From DASUKM01 sp036278735 (GTDB taxonomy: Bacteria; Acidobacteriota; Vicinamibacteria; Vicinamibacterales; 2-12-FULL-66-21): 64,000 nt of DNA. The translations under genes and the position numbers were made by a program. The stretch lies in NCBI GenBank assembly GCA_036278735.1, contig DASUKM010000037.1, forward strand, positions 1 to 64,000, in the 5' to 3' direction. The notes beneath the pieces were generated by a model. The model ran no database searches. It saw nothing but the letters and a program-made list of their open reading frames with translations, and was not told where the DNA came from. Below, piece after piece: positions 42,127 to 51,098 of this stretch; position 1 is the stretch's first letter; each line of letters starts with the position of its first letter.

Positions 42127-43146
42127 CTACATCCACCGCCGCACGCCTGCGGCAAACACGAGTCCGGCGGCGAGCAACGGCAGCACGCGAGAGGCATCCG
42201 ACAGCGCGGCCTTCGTATAGGCGCTCGATTGCAATTCGCGCCCGCGGTGCGAACCGTGCGCGCGGCCGTCGTGTTGCGGGCGATCGAGGCTGCCCTCCGG
42301 CTCCTGCCACAGATCCTGCCGCCGCTGCTGCTTGAACATCGTGCGCGCCATGTAGGCATCGGTGAGACGCGGCGCGACGCGGCCGATCAGGATCTGCGCC
42401 CGGCCGGCGCCGCCGACGACGATGTTGCGGGTCGGGTGCTCGGCGCAGGTCAGAATCGTTCGGGCCACCACTTCGGGCGCGTAGACCGGCGCCGGCAGGG
42501 CGGGGACGGCGCCTTTCATGTAGTTGCGGGCGTGCTCCGTGAAGGGGGTGTTGATCCCCGACGGCTCGACGAGCGTGACAGCGATCGGGATGCCGTCGTG
42601 CTCGAGCTCGATCCGGAGCGCATCGGTGTAGCCCTTCACCGCATGTTTCGACGCGGAGTAGATCCCCTGCAGCGGAATGGCCAGCTCGGATACCTCACTG
42701 CCCAGGTTGATGAGCGCGCCGCCGCGCGATCTCATGATCCGCACCGCCGTCCGGCACCCGTTGACCACGCCCCAGAAGTTCGTCTCGAAGAGCCGCTTCT
42801 TGTCCGCCATCGGCACTTCGGTCAGCTTGCCGTAGATGGAGACGCCGGCGTCGTTGACCCACGTGTCGATCGTGCCGAACTCACGGAGGGCGGTCTCGCC
42901 GACGCGGTCCATCGCGTCCTCGTCGGCGACGTCCGCCACGCAGAACGTCGCGCGGCCGCCGGCCTCGCGGATTTCGTCGCAGGCCTTCCTCAGGTCCTCC
43001 TCGTTCCGCGAGCTGAGCACCACGCGGGCGCCCCGCTTCGCCGCGAGACGGCTCGTGGCCAGTCCGATGCCGCTCGAGGCACCGGTGATCACGATGACCT
43101 GATCCTTGACGCGCTTCAGCTTCGGGTGTCGGCTCTTGTGTGTCAT
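42127..43146 (-). CDS. Short-chain dehydrogenase with hydrophobic C-terminal tail
   Basis: 339 residues. SDR core about 1-250: VIVITGASSGIGLATSRLA (cofactor loop), VVLSSRNEEDL (Arg after strand 2, suggesting NADP), NDAGVSIYGKL, SEVSELAIPLQGIYSASKHA (catalytic Tyr and Lys) and VEPSGINTPF. A C-terminal extension of about 90 residues ends in a hydrophobic segment (VLPLLAAGLVFAAGVRRWM), which may anchor it to the membrane, as in the SDR family often annotated DUF2235/YqjQ-like. AGGAG lies five bases before ATG 43146. The substrate is unknown. The flanks on both sides are tandem arrays of the same type. Confidence 0.88.
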   Translation of the reverse strand: MTHKSRHPKLKRVKDQVIVITGASSGIGLATSRLAAKRGARVVLSSRNEEDLRKACDEIREAGGRATFCVADVADEDAMDRVGETALREFGTIDTWVNDAGVSIYGKLTEVPMADKKRLFETNFWGVVNGCRTAVRIMRSRGGALINLGSEVSELAIPLQGIYSASKHAVKGYTDALRIELEHDGIPIAVTLVEPSGINTPFTEHARNYMKGAVPALPAPVYAPEVVARTILTCAEHPTRNIVVGGAGRAQILIGRVAPRLTDAYMARTMFKQQRRQDLWQEPEGSLDRPQHDGRAHGSHRGRELQSSAYTKAALSDASRVLPLLAAGLVFAAGVRRWM

Positions 43147-43206
43147 ATGCGCTCCTGCGCGATGATGCAGAAGCGGCTGCAATCCGTACGCCCGCCCGCG
43201 CCTCAG

Positions 43207-43271
43207 CCGGTAACTGGTAACTGGTAACTGGTAACTGGCGGTAACTGGCTACTGGCTACTGGCGGCTACTG
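43207..43271. repeat. TAACTGG/TACTGG tandem array
   Basis: Four GGTAACT units pass into GGCTACT units. The right end holds the CAG-TAG stop (minus strand) of the GH42-like gene at 43266. Confidence 0.9.
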
Positions 43272-45500
43272 GCCGCTGACGAGCACGAGCACATCGCGCG
43301 CCTTGAATGCGTGTGTCAGCCGCGCCCCGCCGGCAGCGGGCGTGAACGGCACGGCCGCGCCGGACCCGAGATCCGTCCAGCGCGCCGGCAGGGCCGCCTC
43401 CAGACGCAGGGTCACCTCGTGCGGCGCCTCGTCGTGATTGATGGCGATCAGGATTACCCTCGATCCGGAATCGAGCAGCCGCGCCTCGACCAATCCCGGC
43501 GCGCCGTCGATGACGACGTCCGGACGGATCCGCGCCTCGTCGACGAGTCCCTGCAGCAGCGTGCCGGCGCTCCTGAACTTCACCGGATCGCGATCGAAGG
43601 CCGCGCCCGGGAAGCTGCCGATCAGGATGGCGCGTCCGGCGCCGTACGACGCCTCGGTGATGGCCGGGTCGCCGCCGTCGAACCGCGCGAGCACGCGGGT
43701 GTCGGGGTTGGTGGTCTGAAGATGTTCGGCGAAGACCGCGCCGGCGATGGGCGAACCGGCGAGCGGCCGCAGCCCGGCCGGCATCTCGCGCGCACCCGTC
43801 ATGGTCACGACCTCGGCCGAGCGCAGCTCCCGCTCGCGCGCGCCGAACACCTTGTCGAGACCGCCGCCGGGAATCGTGACGTTCGCGAATCCGCGCGCGT
43901 CGTTCCACGCCGGCCGCGCCTCGCTGATCACGACGCCGCCGTCGTGGACGTATTTCTCGAGGCCGTCGACCACAGCGGTCGAGAGCATCAGCGGCGTCCC
44001 GAGGAAAATCGCGCGATACGGGCGCGCTCCGCCGGAGGCGATTTGATCGGCGTGGATGAAATCGACGGCAATGTTCCGCTCGAACATCGCGCGGTAGAAA
44101 CCCATCATCGACTGGCGCACCGTCGTGCCTGGCCCGACGGTATTCCCCCCGACCTCGTACGAGAGCCTGTTATAGAGGACGGCCACGCGCCCCGGGCGCG
44201 GCACCGCCGAGCCCAGCAGCGGCGCGTGCTCCGTGACCGTGCGCGCGAATCGCCCGGCCGCGCGCGCGCGATCGGTGATCGTCCCGTCCAGGTCGATCAG
44301 GCCGTATCCGTTGGACTCGTAGCCCGAACTCATCGGGTAGTACGCGTAATAGCTGATCGAGCGCGCCCCGCGCGACAGCGCGGCCCAGCCCCACAGCCGA
44401 ACGTCGGCCGCGGTGACCGGCGTCGCGACCTTGACGCCCGTCGCTCCCTGCCCCGCCTGCAGTTCGCCGACCCACCAGCCGCGTCCGCGCGCCGCGGAGC
44501 GGATGCCGTCGAGCGAGGCGGCCAGCCGAACGGGAGACCATGGCGCCGAAGCCGACGCGTGCCGTGGATACAACGAGGTGCCGTAGTGATCGACGACGTC
44601 CGCCATCCACCAGTCGTCCGGGTTGCCGTAGCCCGACAGCGGGCTGAGGAGCACCGCCGGCGCATCCGAGTGGCTGCTGATCGGCAGCACGCCCCGCGCG
44701 CCTGTCGCGTCGGCCTTCGCCTTCAGGTCGTCCCGCAGCTTCGCGGCGACGAACGTGTTCCAGTCCATGAAGTCGGTATACGAAAGGATGGTCCCGTACC
44801 GCGGGGCCTCGACGTCGTCCCACCGGCTGAACGTTCGATACCACGCGCGGTTCAAGCCGTCGAGCGTGCCGTACTTGTGCTCGAGCCACTGCCGGAAGCG
44901 CGCTTGCGTGTACTGACACCAGCAGAATTGCACGTCGGTGTTGAACCACACCCAGTTGACGATGTGGGGTTCGCTCCAGACGTCGAACCCATAGAGCGAC
45001 GGGTGCTGCCGCGCGCGGGCGGCGGCCGCCGCGATGAACTTCGTCATCGCGCCGCGCACGCCGTCGTTGTCGATGCAGAAGCCGGGCGCCGCCTGCGAGC
45101 CGATGTGCTGACCGTCAGCGGTCACGAAACTCGCGTCGGGGTACGCCTCCCCAATCCACTCGGGCGAGGAGTCGGTGTAGAACTGGACGATCACCTTCAA
45201 TCCCGCGACGTCGGCGAGGGTCATGAGCTGGTCGAGTGCTTCGAAGTGGTACTCGCCGCGACGAGGCTCGGTGGAGGCCCAGTCGACCCACGTCTTGATG
45301 CTGTTGAACCCGAGCGCCTTGATCTGCTGCAGATCGCGGCGCCACGCGTCCCGCTCCCCGGCGGGATTGCGGGCGAGCATCGGCGCCCGGACGGTGCCGC
45401 CGCCGTACCAGACTCCGACCGGCACGAACGGCGGCGGCGACGGCTGGGCCGCCAACAGCAGCAGCGCAAGCGCAACGCAGACGAGAGTCGGGATCTTCAT
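43266..45500 (-). CDS. Exported GH42-like beta-galactosidase/glycoside hydrolase
   Basis: 744 residues with signal peptide (to about LLLAAQ, residue 19). The TIM barrel has GFNSIKTWVDWASTEPRRG, the likely acid/base in YGFDVWSEPHIVNW (Glu near 158), a cysteine-rich spot FCWCQY, and the likely nucleophile in GWWVGELQAGQGATG (Glu near 330). A trimerisation/flavodoxin-like domain follows (about 425-620; AVLYNRLSY, YRAIFLGTPLML, SYGAGRAILIGSFPG), then a small beta domain. This matches the GH42 layout. The exact glycan is unknown. The start at 45500 has AAGGA upstream. It is divergent from the S9 peptidase across 103 bases. The stop codon is inside the tandem array. Confidence 0.88.
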   Translation of the reverse strand: MKIPTLVCVALALLLLAAQPSPPPFVPVGVWYGGGTVRAPMLARNPAGERDAWRRDLQQIKALGFNSIKTWVDWASTEPRRGEYHFEALDQLMTLADVAGLKVIVQFYTDSSPEWIGEAYPDASFVTADGQHIGSQAAPGFCIDNDGVRGAMTKFIAAAAARARQHPSLYGFDVWSEPHIVNWVWFNTDVQFCWCQYTQARFRQWLEHKYGTLDGLNRAWYRTFSRWDDVEAPRYGTILSYTDFMDWNTFVAAKLRDDLKAKADATGARGVLPISSHSDAPAVLLSPLSGYGNPDDWWMADVVDHYGTSLYPRHASASAPWSPVRLAASLDGIRSAARGRGWWVGELQAGQGATGVKVATPVTAADVRLWGWAALSRGARSISYYAYYPMSSGYESNGYGLIDLDGTITDRARAAGRFARTVTEHAPLLGSAVPRPGRVAVLYNRLSYEVGGNTVGPGTTVRQSMMGFYRAMFERNIAVDFIHADQIASGGARPYRAIFLGTPLMLSTAVVDGLEKYVHDGGVVISEARPAWNDARGFANVTIPGGGLDKVFGARERELRSAEVVTMTGAREMPAGLRPLAGSPIAGAVFAEHLQTTNPDTRVLARFDGGDPAITEASYGAGRAILIGSFPGAAFDRDPVKFRSAGTLLQGLVDEARIRPDVVIDGAPGLVEARLLDSGSRVILIAINHDEAPHEVTLRLEAALPARWTDLGSGAAVPFTPAAGGARLTHAFKARDVLVLVSGQ

Positions 45501-45603
45501 GGCATCCTTGCGGCCCGGGCCGATCGACCGGGCATCACACCGCATCCTAACCCACGCTGGAGGTTCGGCCGGTGGTATCATGCGCCGCCTGGAGGGTTCA
45601 GCT

Positions 45604-48066
45604 ATGCGGTTCAGCACCTGTGCGGCGGCCGGAGCGCTCGCGTCGCTGACGTTCGTCGGAGTTCACGCGCAGACGGGCCAACCGGCCACCGCGGCCCATT
45701 ATCTGCTCCCGCCGAAGACGATCGTCGACATCCTCGACGCGCCGCCGACCCCCGCGGTGCTCGTCGGGCCGCAGCGGCGGACGATCGCGCTGCTCTCGCG
45801 CAAGAGCCTGCCGTCGATCGCGGACCTCGCGCAGCCGATCTACCGGATTGCCGGCACGCGCATCAACCCGAAGACGAACGGCCGCCAGCAGCGCGGCGGC
45901 GCGATCACGGGCATCACGCTGAAGTCGATCGCCACCGGCAAGGACGTCCATGTCGTGGTGCCGGCGAATCCGGACATCGCGAACGTGAGCTTCTCGCCCG
46001 ACGGCCGCCACCTGGCGTTCACGAACACGAAACCGGGCGGCATCGAGCTGTGGGTGGCGAGCACCGCGACCGGGCAATCGAAGCAGGTGAGCGGCACGGC
46101 GCGTCTGAATGCGACCGCCGGCGATCCCTGCGACTGGCTGCACCACGGCGCGACGCTCGTCTGCGCGTTCGTGCCGGCCGGCCGCGGCCGCGCGCCCGCC
46201 GACTCGATCGTGCCCACCGGGCCGAACGTGCTCGAGAACGACGGCAAGGCCGCGCCGGCCCCCACCTACGAGGATTTGATCGAGACGCGCCACGACGAAG
46301 ATCTGTTCCAGTACTACTTCACCAGCCAGCTCATGACGGTCGACGCCGCGACCGGCGCGAAGACGGCGCTGGGCAAGCCGGGGGTGCTCGAGAACGTCAG
46401 CGTGTCCCCCGACGATCGCTTCCTGCTCGTGCCCGTGATTTCGCGTCCGTTTTCACATCTCGTCACGATGAACGGATTTCCGCGGAGCGTCGAGATCTGG
46501 AATCGTCGCGGCCAACGCGTCAAGACCATCGCGCAGCTGCCGTCGACCGAAGGGGTGCCCATCGCCGGGGTCCCGACCGGGCCGCGGTCGTACCGCTGGC
46601 GTCCGGATCAGCCCGCCACGCTCGTCTGGGCCGAGGCGCTCGACGGCGGCAACACGCGCGCGAAGGCGCCGTTGCGCGACAAGGTGATGACGCTCACAGC
46701 GCCGTTCACAGGGGAGCCGTCGGAGCTGGCCAAGACGGAGTGGCGCTACAGCAACGTCTCGTTCACCGAGAAGGGGATCGGGCTGCTGACGGAGTCGGAT
46801 CGCGCGACGCGCCACACGCGCACCTGGCTGCTCGCGCCGGGCGAGCAGCCGCGGAAATTGTGGGACCGGCGCCAGCAGGATGCCTACAGCGATCCAGGAT
46901 CGCCGGTGTTCAAGATGGGCGGCGGCGGACGCGGCGGCGGCATTGGCCCGATCCTGCAGGATGGCGATTCGATTTACCTGAGCGGCCCCGGCGCCTCGTC
47001 GGACGGCGATCACCCGTTCCTGGACCGGCTCGATCTGAAGACGCTGAAAACCGATCGCGTCTTCCGCAGCGACGACAAGACGTACGAGACCTTCGTCGCG
47101 CCGCTCGATCCGCAGGCGAAGACGATCCTCACGCGCTTCGAGACGCCGTCCGATCCGCCGAACTACTACGTGCGCGATATCGCGGCCGGGACGAAGCACG
47201 CGATCACGGCATTTCCGGACCCCGCGCCGCAGCTCCGCGGCGTCCACAAGGAATTCGTCACCTATAAGAGGAAGGATGGCGTCGAGCTGAACGGCACGCT
47301 GTATCTGCCGCCCGACTACGAGCCGGGCGAGCGGCTGCCCGTCCTGATGTGGGCGTATCCGCGCGAGTTCGGCGACGCCGATTCGGCCAGTCAGGTGACC
47401 GGCTCCGCCTACCGCTTCACGACGTACAACGGCGCGTCGCAGCTCTTCCTGCTCACGCAGGGCTACGCCGTCTTCGACAATCCGACGATGCCGATCATCG
47501 GGCCGGGTGAAACGGCCAACGACACCTACGTCGAGCAGCTCGTCGCGAGCGCGCAGGCGGCCGTCGACAAGCTGGTCGACATGGGGATCGCGGATCGCGA
47601 TCGCATCGGCATCGGCGGCCACAGCTACGGCGCGTTCATGACGGCCAACCTCCTCGCGCACTCGCGCCTGTTCCGCGCCGGCATCGCGCGCAGCGGCGCC
47701 TACAACCGTTCGCTCACGCCGTTCGGCTTTCAGAACGAGCGCCGCACCTTCTGGGACGTGCCGCAGATTTACGAGCGGATGTCGCCGTTCTGGTACGCCG
47801 ACAAGGTGAAGGATCCCATCCTGCTGATCCACGGAGAGGCGGACGACAACTCGGGGACGTTTCCGATCCAGTCCGAGCGCTTCTATCGCGCGCTGAAAGG
47901 CTTTGGCGCGACCGTCCGCTACGTGACGCTCCCCGACGAAGCGCACGGCTACGCCGCGCGCGAATCGGTGCTCGACACGCTCGCCGAGATGATCAACTGG
48001 ATGGACAAGTACGTGAAGAACGCCGCGCCTCCGACGACGGCCCACGGTCAGCCCGTAAAGGGCTGA
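45604..48066 (+). CDS. Exported S9-family prolyl oligopeptidase-like serine peptidase
   Basis: 820 residues. Signal peptide (to FVGVHAQ, about 20), then a beta-propeller region (about 60-560; FSPDGRHLAFTNTKPG, VSPDDRFLLVPV) and an alpha/beta-hydrolase domain (about 570-810). Catalytic triad: Ser in GIGGHSYGAFMTANL, Asp in LLIHGEADDNSG, His in LPDEAHGYAAR. It resembles the glutamyl-endopeptidase-like/acylaminoacyl group of exported S9 enzymes. The start at 45604 has GGAGG eight bases upstream and yields the signal peptide. The final residues GQPVKG and the stop codon are encoded by a family B palindrome, so the tail is not ancestral peptidase sequence. Confidence 0.93.
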   Translation: MRFSTCAAAGALASLTFVGVHAQTGQPATAAHYLLPPKTIVDILDAPPTPAVLVGPQRRTIALLSRKSLPSIADLAQPIYRIAGTRINPKTNGRQQRGGAITGITLKSIATGKDVHVVVPANPDIANVSFSPDGRHLAFTNTKPGGIELWVASTATGQSKQVSGTARLNATAGDPCDWLHHGATLVCAFVPAGRGRAPADSIVPTGPNVLENDGKAAPAPTYEDLIETRHDEDLFQYYFTSQLMTVDAATGAKTALGKPGVLENVSVSPDDRFLLVPVISRPFSHLVTMNGFPRSVEIWNRRGQRVKTIAQLPSTEGVPIAGVPTGPRSYRWRPDQPATLVWAEALDGGNTRAKAPLRDKVMTLTAPFTGEPSELAKTEWRYSNVSFTEKGIGLLTESDRATRHTRTWLLAPGEQPRKLWDRRQQDAYSDPGSPVFKMGGGGRGGGIGPILQDGDSIYLSGPGASSDGDHPFLDRLDLKTLKTDRVFRSDDKTYETFVAPLDPQAKTILTRFETPSDPPNYYVRDIAAGTKHAITAFPDPAPQLRGVHKEFVTYKRKDGVELNGTLYLPPDYEPGERLPVLMWAYPREFGDADSASQVTGSAYRFTTYNGASQLFLLTQGYAVFDNPTMPIIGPGETANDTYVEQLVASAQAAVDKLVDMGIADRDRIGIGGHSYGAFMTANLLAHSRLFRAGIARSGAYNRSLTPFGFQNERRTFWDVPQIYERMSPFWYADKVKDPILLIHGEADDNSGTFPIQSERFYRALKGFGATVRYVTLPDEAHGYAARESVLDTLAEMINWMDKYVKNAAPPTTAHGQPVKG

Positions 48067-48067
48067 C
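48047..48067 (+). repeat. Palindromic repeat family B supplying the S9 gene stop
   Basis: Perfect 8-bp arms GTCAGCCC / GGGCTGAC with loop GTAAA, followed by CCACAC. The TGA stop (48064-48066) of the S9 peptidase lies in the right arm. Confidence 0.85.
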
Positions 48068-48174
48068 CCACACGAACGCCCTGAGAGCACCCGGACGCGC
48101 GTTCCACCGCAGGCCCACCCCCGTTGCCTGATCTCCTGGTCTCCTGCTGAACCCCGGGGCGGCAGGCGCGCGCA

Positions 48175-48180
48175 TATAAT
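48175..48180 (+). promoter_or_regulatory. Candidate -10 element of the zinc metalloprotease gene
   Basis: A perfect TATAAT in very G+C-rich surroundings, 38 bases before the ATG at 48218. No -35 match is visible at 16-18 bases upstream. Confidence 0.45.
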
Positions 48181-48217
48181 CCCCCCGACCATTCACTATT
48201 TCTCAACAGGACGATCC

Positions 48218-50752
48218 ATGACCGCACCGCGCCGATTCCTCCTCCTCGCCGTCGCCGTCGCGTGCCTCGCCGCGCCGGCGCTCGCACAGACTACCGACAC
48301 CCCTCAGGCCGACAAGACACCCGAAAAGCTCCCGAGCATCGCCGACAAGACGAAGGGCATGGAGCAGATCGACGGCTTCATGCCGCTCTACTGGCAGGCG
48401 CGCACCGGGAAGCTGTTCATGGAGATCGGCCGCTGGCACCAGGAGATTCTGTACCTCGTGTCGCTGCCCGGCGGCCTCGGATCCAACCCTGTCGGCCTCG
48501 ACCGCAACCAGTACGGCGACACTGCCATCGTCACGTTCGAGCGCGTCGGCCCGAAGGTCCTGATGATGCAGCCGAATTATCAGTACCGCGCGATCAGCAG
48601 CAACCAGGCGGAACGCCAGGCGGTGGCCGACTCGTTCGCGAAGTCCGTGCTCTGGGGCTTCAAGGTGGAGGCGGAGGACGGCGACCGCGTGCTCGTCGAC
48701 GCGACCAGCTTCTTCATGCGCGACGCCCACGACGTCGTCGGCAAGCTGCGGCAGACCAAGCAGGGCACCTACAAGCTCGACGACAGCCGCAGCGCGCTCT
48801 ACATGGCGCGCACGAAGGGCTTCCCGAAAAATACGGAGGTCGAGACGACGCTGACGTTCACGACCGATCAGGATCCGGGCCGCTACATCCGCCAGACCAC
48901 GCCGGATCCGAAGGCGGTGACGCTGCGGGAACATCATTCGTTCGTCGAGCTGCCGGACGGCCATTACACGCCGCGCAGGCTCGACCCGCGCGCCCCGTCG
49001 TTCGGGATCGAGTTCTACGACTATGCGACGCCGATCAACGAGCCTGTCGAGAAGCGGTGGATCGTCCGGCACCGTCTGGAGAAGAAGGACCCGAACGCCG
49101 CCGTGTCGGACGTCGTGAAGCCGATCGTCTATTACGTCGACAACGGCGCCCCGGAGGTGGTTCGCAACGCGCTCGTCGAAGGGGCCTCGTGGTGGGCCGA
49201 GGCGTTCGAAGCCGCCGGCTTCCACAACGCGTTCCAGGTGAAGGTGCTGCCGGCCGATGCCGACCCGATGGACGTGCGCTACAACATGATCAACTGGGTC
49301 GACCGCGCCACGCGCGGCTGGTCGTACGGCGGCGCCGTCGTGGATCCGCGCACCGGCGAAGTGATCAAGGGCAACGTGACGCTCGGATCGCTGCGCGTGC
49401 GCCAGGACTACACAATCGGCTCGGGCCTGATCCCGCAATTCGCGGAAGGAGACGACAACCCGCTGACGTGCATCGCGGGGCTCGGGCCGGATCCGGAGGA
49501 ACTGGCCGCGCTCGCCCCCAATGGCGACGTGATGGCGATGGCGCTCGCGCGCATCCGCCAGCTCGCCGCGCACGAAACCGGCCACACGCTCGGCTTCGCG
49601 CACAACTTTGCGGCCAGCAGCTACGGCCAGGGCGCGTCGGTGATGGACTATCCTTCGCCGCAGGTCGGCATCATCGACGGCAAGCTGGATCTGTCGCACG
49701 CGTACGCGAGCGGCATCGGCGACTTCGACAAGTTCGCCGTCAAATATGCCTACACCGAGTTCCCGTCGGGCACCGATGAAGCGAAGGGGCTGGAGCAGAT
49801 CCTGGAGGACGGCGTCGCGCACGGCATGCTCTACATCACCGACGAAGACGCGCGGCCGGCCAGCGCGGCGCATCCGCTCGCGAGTCTGTGGGACGACCCC
49901 GGCACCGATCCGGTCAAGTCGCTGAAGCACGAGATGGAGGTCCGGAAGATCGCGCTCGACGACTTCGGGCTCACGAGCATTCCCGTGGGGACGCCGCTGT
50001 CGCAGCTCGAACTGAAGCTGCTGCCGCTGTACCTGCATCACCGGTATCAGCTTTTCGCGACCGCGAAGTCGCTCGGCGGCGCGTATTTCACGTATGCCGT
50101 CCGAACCGCCAGCGGCCCCAATCCCTCGCGCGTCGTCGCGGCGGTTCCGGCCGCGGCGCAAAAGGCCGCGCTCGACGCCATTCTCGACACGATCGGCGTC
50201 GACGCGCTGCGCATTCCGACCCGCATCCTCGATCTGATTCCGCCGACCGCCGCAGGATATGGCGGCGGCACGGCCGAGCCGTTCGGCAAGCGCACCGACC
50301 GCCTGTTCGATCCGATCAGCGCCGCCACGACGGATGCCGATCTCGCCATCTCGCTGCTGCTGGAGCCGACCCGCGCCGCGCGCACGATCGAGCAGCACGG
50401 GCGCACCCCGGCCAGCCCCGGCTTTGGCGACGTGGTCAACGCGCTGCTGGATCGAACCTGGGGCGCCCCGCGTCCGGCCGATGGCTACGGACAGACGATT
50501 CAGGACGCCGTCCAGACGCTCGCGATCACGCGCCTGATGGAGCTCGCCTCGGATGCCGACGCGTCGCCGGACGTGCGCGCGTACGCGTCAGCCGGGTTGC
50601 GCCGCGTCAAGACGATGACGTCGCGGCTGACCTCGGCGCACGCGATGGAAACGAAGGACAACATCACGCGCTTCCTCGCGCGTCCGGCCGAGACGTTCAA
50701 GAAGACGACGCCGCTGGCGGCGCCGGCGGGTGAACCGATCGGTGGCATGTAG
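48218..50752 (+). CDS. Exported zinc-dependent metalloprotease (DUF5117/DUF4953 type)
   Basis: 844 residues. Signal peptide (to APALAQ, about 24); N-terminal beta-rich domain (about 40-330) with FMPLYWQARTGKLFMEI, PGGLGSNPVGLDRNQYG and FMRDAHDVVG. The metzincin-like catalytic motif HETGHTLGFAHNF (about 453-465) has three zinc His and a catalytic Glu, and a Met-turn follows at ASVMDYPSP. The C-terminal ~330 residues are helical. Large exported enzymes of this type are common in Acidobacteriota and Bacteroidota; the substrate is not known to me. The stop codon TAG is the start of the ten-copy repeat array downstream. Confidence 0.92.
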   Translation: MTAPRRFLLLAVAVACLAAPALAQTTDTPQADKTPEKLPSIADKTKGMEQIDGFMPLYWQARTGKLFMEIGRWHQEILYLVSLPGGLGSNPVGLDRNQYGDTAIVTFERVGPKVLMMQPNYQYRAISSNQAERQAVADSFAKSVLWGFKVEAEDGDRVLVDATSFFMRDAHDVVGKLRQTKQGTYKLDDSRSALYMARTKGFPKNTEVETTLTFTTDQDPGRYIRQTTPDPKAVTLREHHSFVELPDGHYTPRRLDPRAPSFGIEFYDYATPINEPVEKRWIVRHRLEKKDPNAAVSDVVKPIVYYVDNGAPEVVRNALVEGASWWAEAFEAAGFHNAFQVKVLPADADPMDVRYNMINWVDRATRGWSYGGAVVDPRTGEVIKGNVTLGSLRVRQDYTIGSGLIPQFAEGDDNPLTCIAGLGPDPEELAALAPNGDVMAMALARIRQLAAHETGHTLGFAHNFAASSYGQGASVMDYPSPQVGIIDGKLDLSHAYASGIGDFDKFAVKYAYTEFPSGTDEAKGLEQILEDGVAHGMLYITDEDARPASAAHPLASLWDDPGTDPVKSLKHEMEVRKIALDDFGLTSIPVGTPLSQLELKLLPLYLHHRYQLFATAKSLGGAYFTYAVRTASGPNPSRVVAAVPAAAQKAALDAILDTIGVDALRIPTRILDLIPPTAAGYGGGTAEPFGKRTDRLFDPISAATTDADLAISLLLEPTRAARTIEQHGRTPASPGFGDVVNALLDRTWGAPRPADGYGQTIQDAVQTLAITRLMELASDADASPDVRAYASAGLRRVKTMTSRLTSAHAMETKDNITRFLARPAETFKKTTPLAAPAGEPIGGM

Positions 50753-51030
50753 GGCGGGTTCAACCCGCCGCGCCGTAGGCGGGTCTTTAGACCCACCGCG
50801 CCGTAGGGCGGGTCTTCAGACCCACCGCGCCGTAGGGCGGGTCTTTAGACCCACGGCGCCGTAGGGCGGGTCTTTAGACCCGCCGCGTCGTAGGGCGGGT
50901 CTTTAGACCCGCCGCGCCGTAGGGCGGGTCTTCAGACCCGCCGCGCCGTAGGGCGGGTCTTTAGACCCACCGCGCCGTAGGGCGGGGTCTTTAGACCCGC
51001 CGCGTCGTAGGGCGGGTCTTCAGACCCGCC
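50749..51030 (+). repeat. Ten-copy tandem array of palindromic repeat family A
   Basis: Ten units with a 28-29-base period, each GTAG + arm GGCGGGTC + TTYA + arm GACCCRCC + short CGCGYC link. The first copy is shortened (arms GGCGGGTT / AACCCGCC) and its GTAG contains the stop codon of the metalloprotease. Adjacent units abut with no unique spacer. Small differences (CTTTAG versus CTTCAG; CCACC versus CCGCC) show the copies are diverging. Confidence 0.95.
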
Positions 51031-51098
51031 AAGGATGAGTTGGTCCCCGCCGTCGATCACACCTGCCGGTGTATAGTGACCCTCTTGGGGGAGCGAGG

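Noticed and set aside
43311..47267. Very long open frame of about 1300 codons on the plus strand
   Set aside because: It is antisense to the GH42-like gene and then out of frame with the S9 peptidase. The composition (Arg, Ala, His runs) is typical of shadow frames in high-GC DNA.
50749..51030. CRISPR-like array of regularly spaced 29-base units
   Set aside because: Units are contiguous palindromes without unique spacers, and there are no cas genes nearby; the only differences are point changes inside the repeat.
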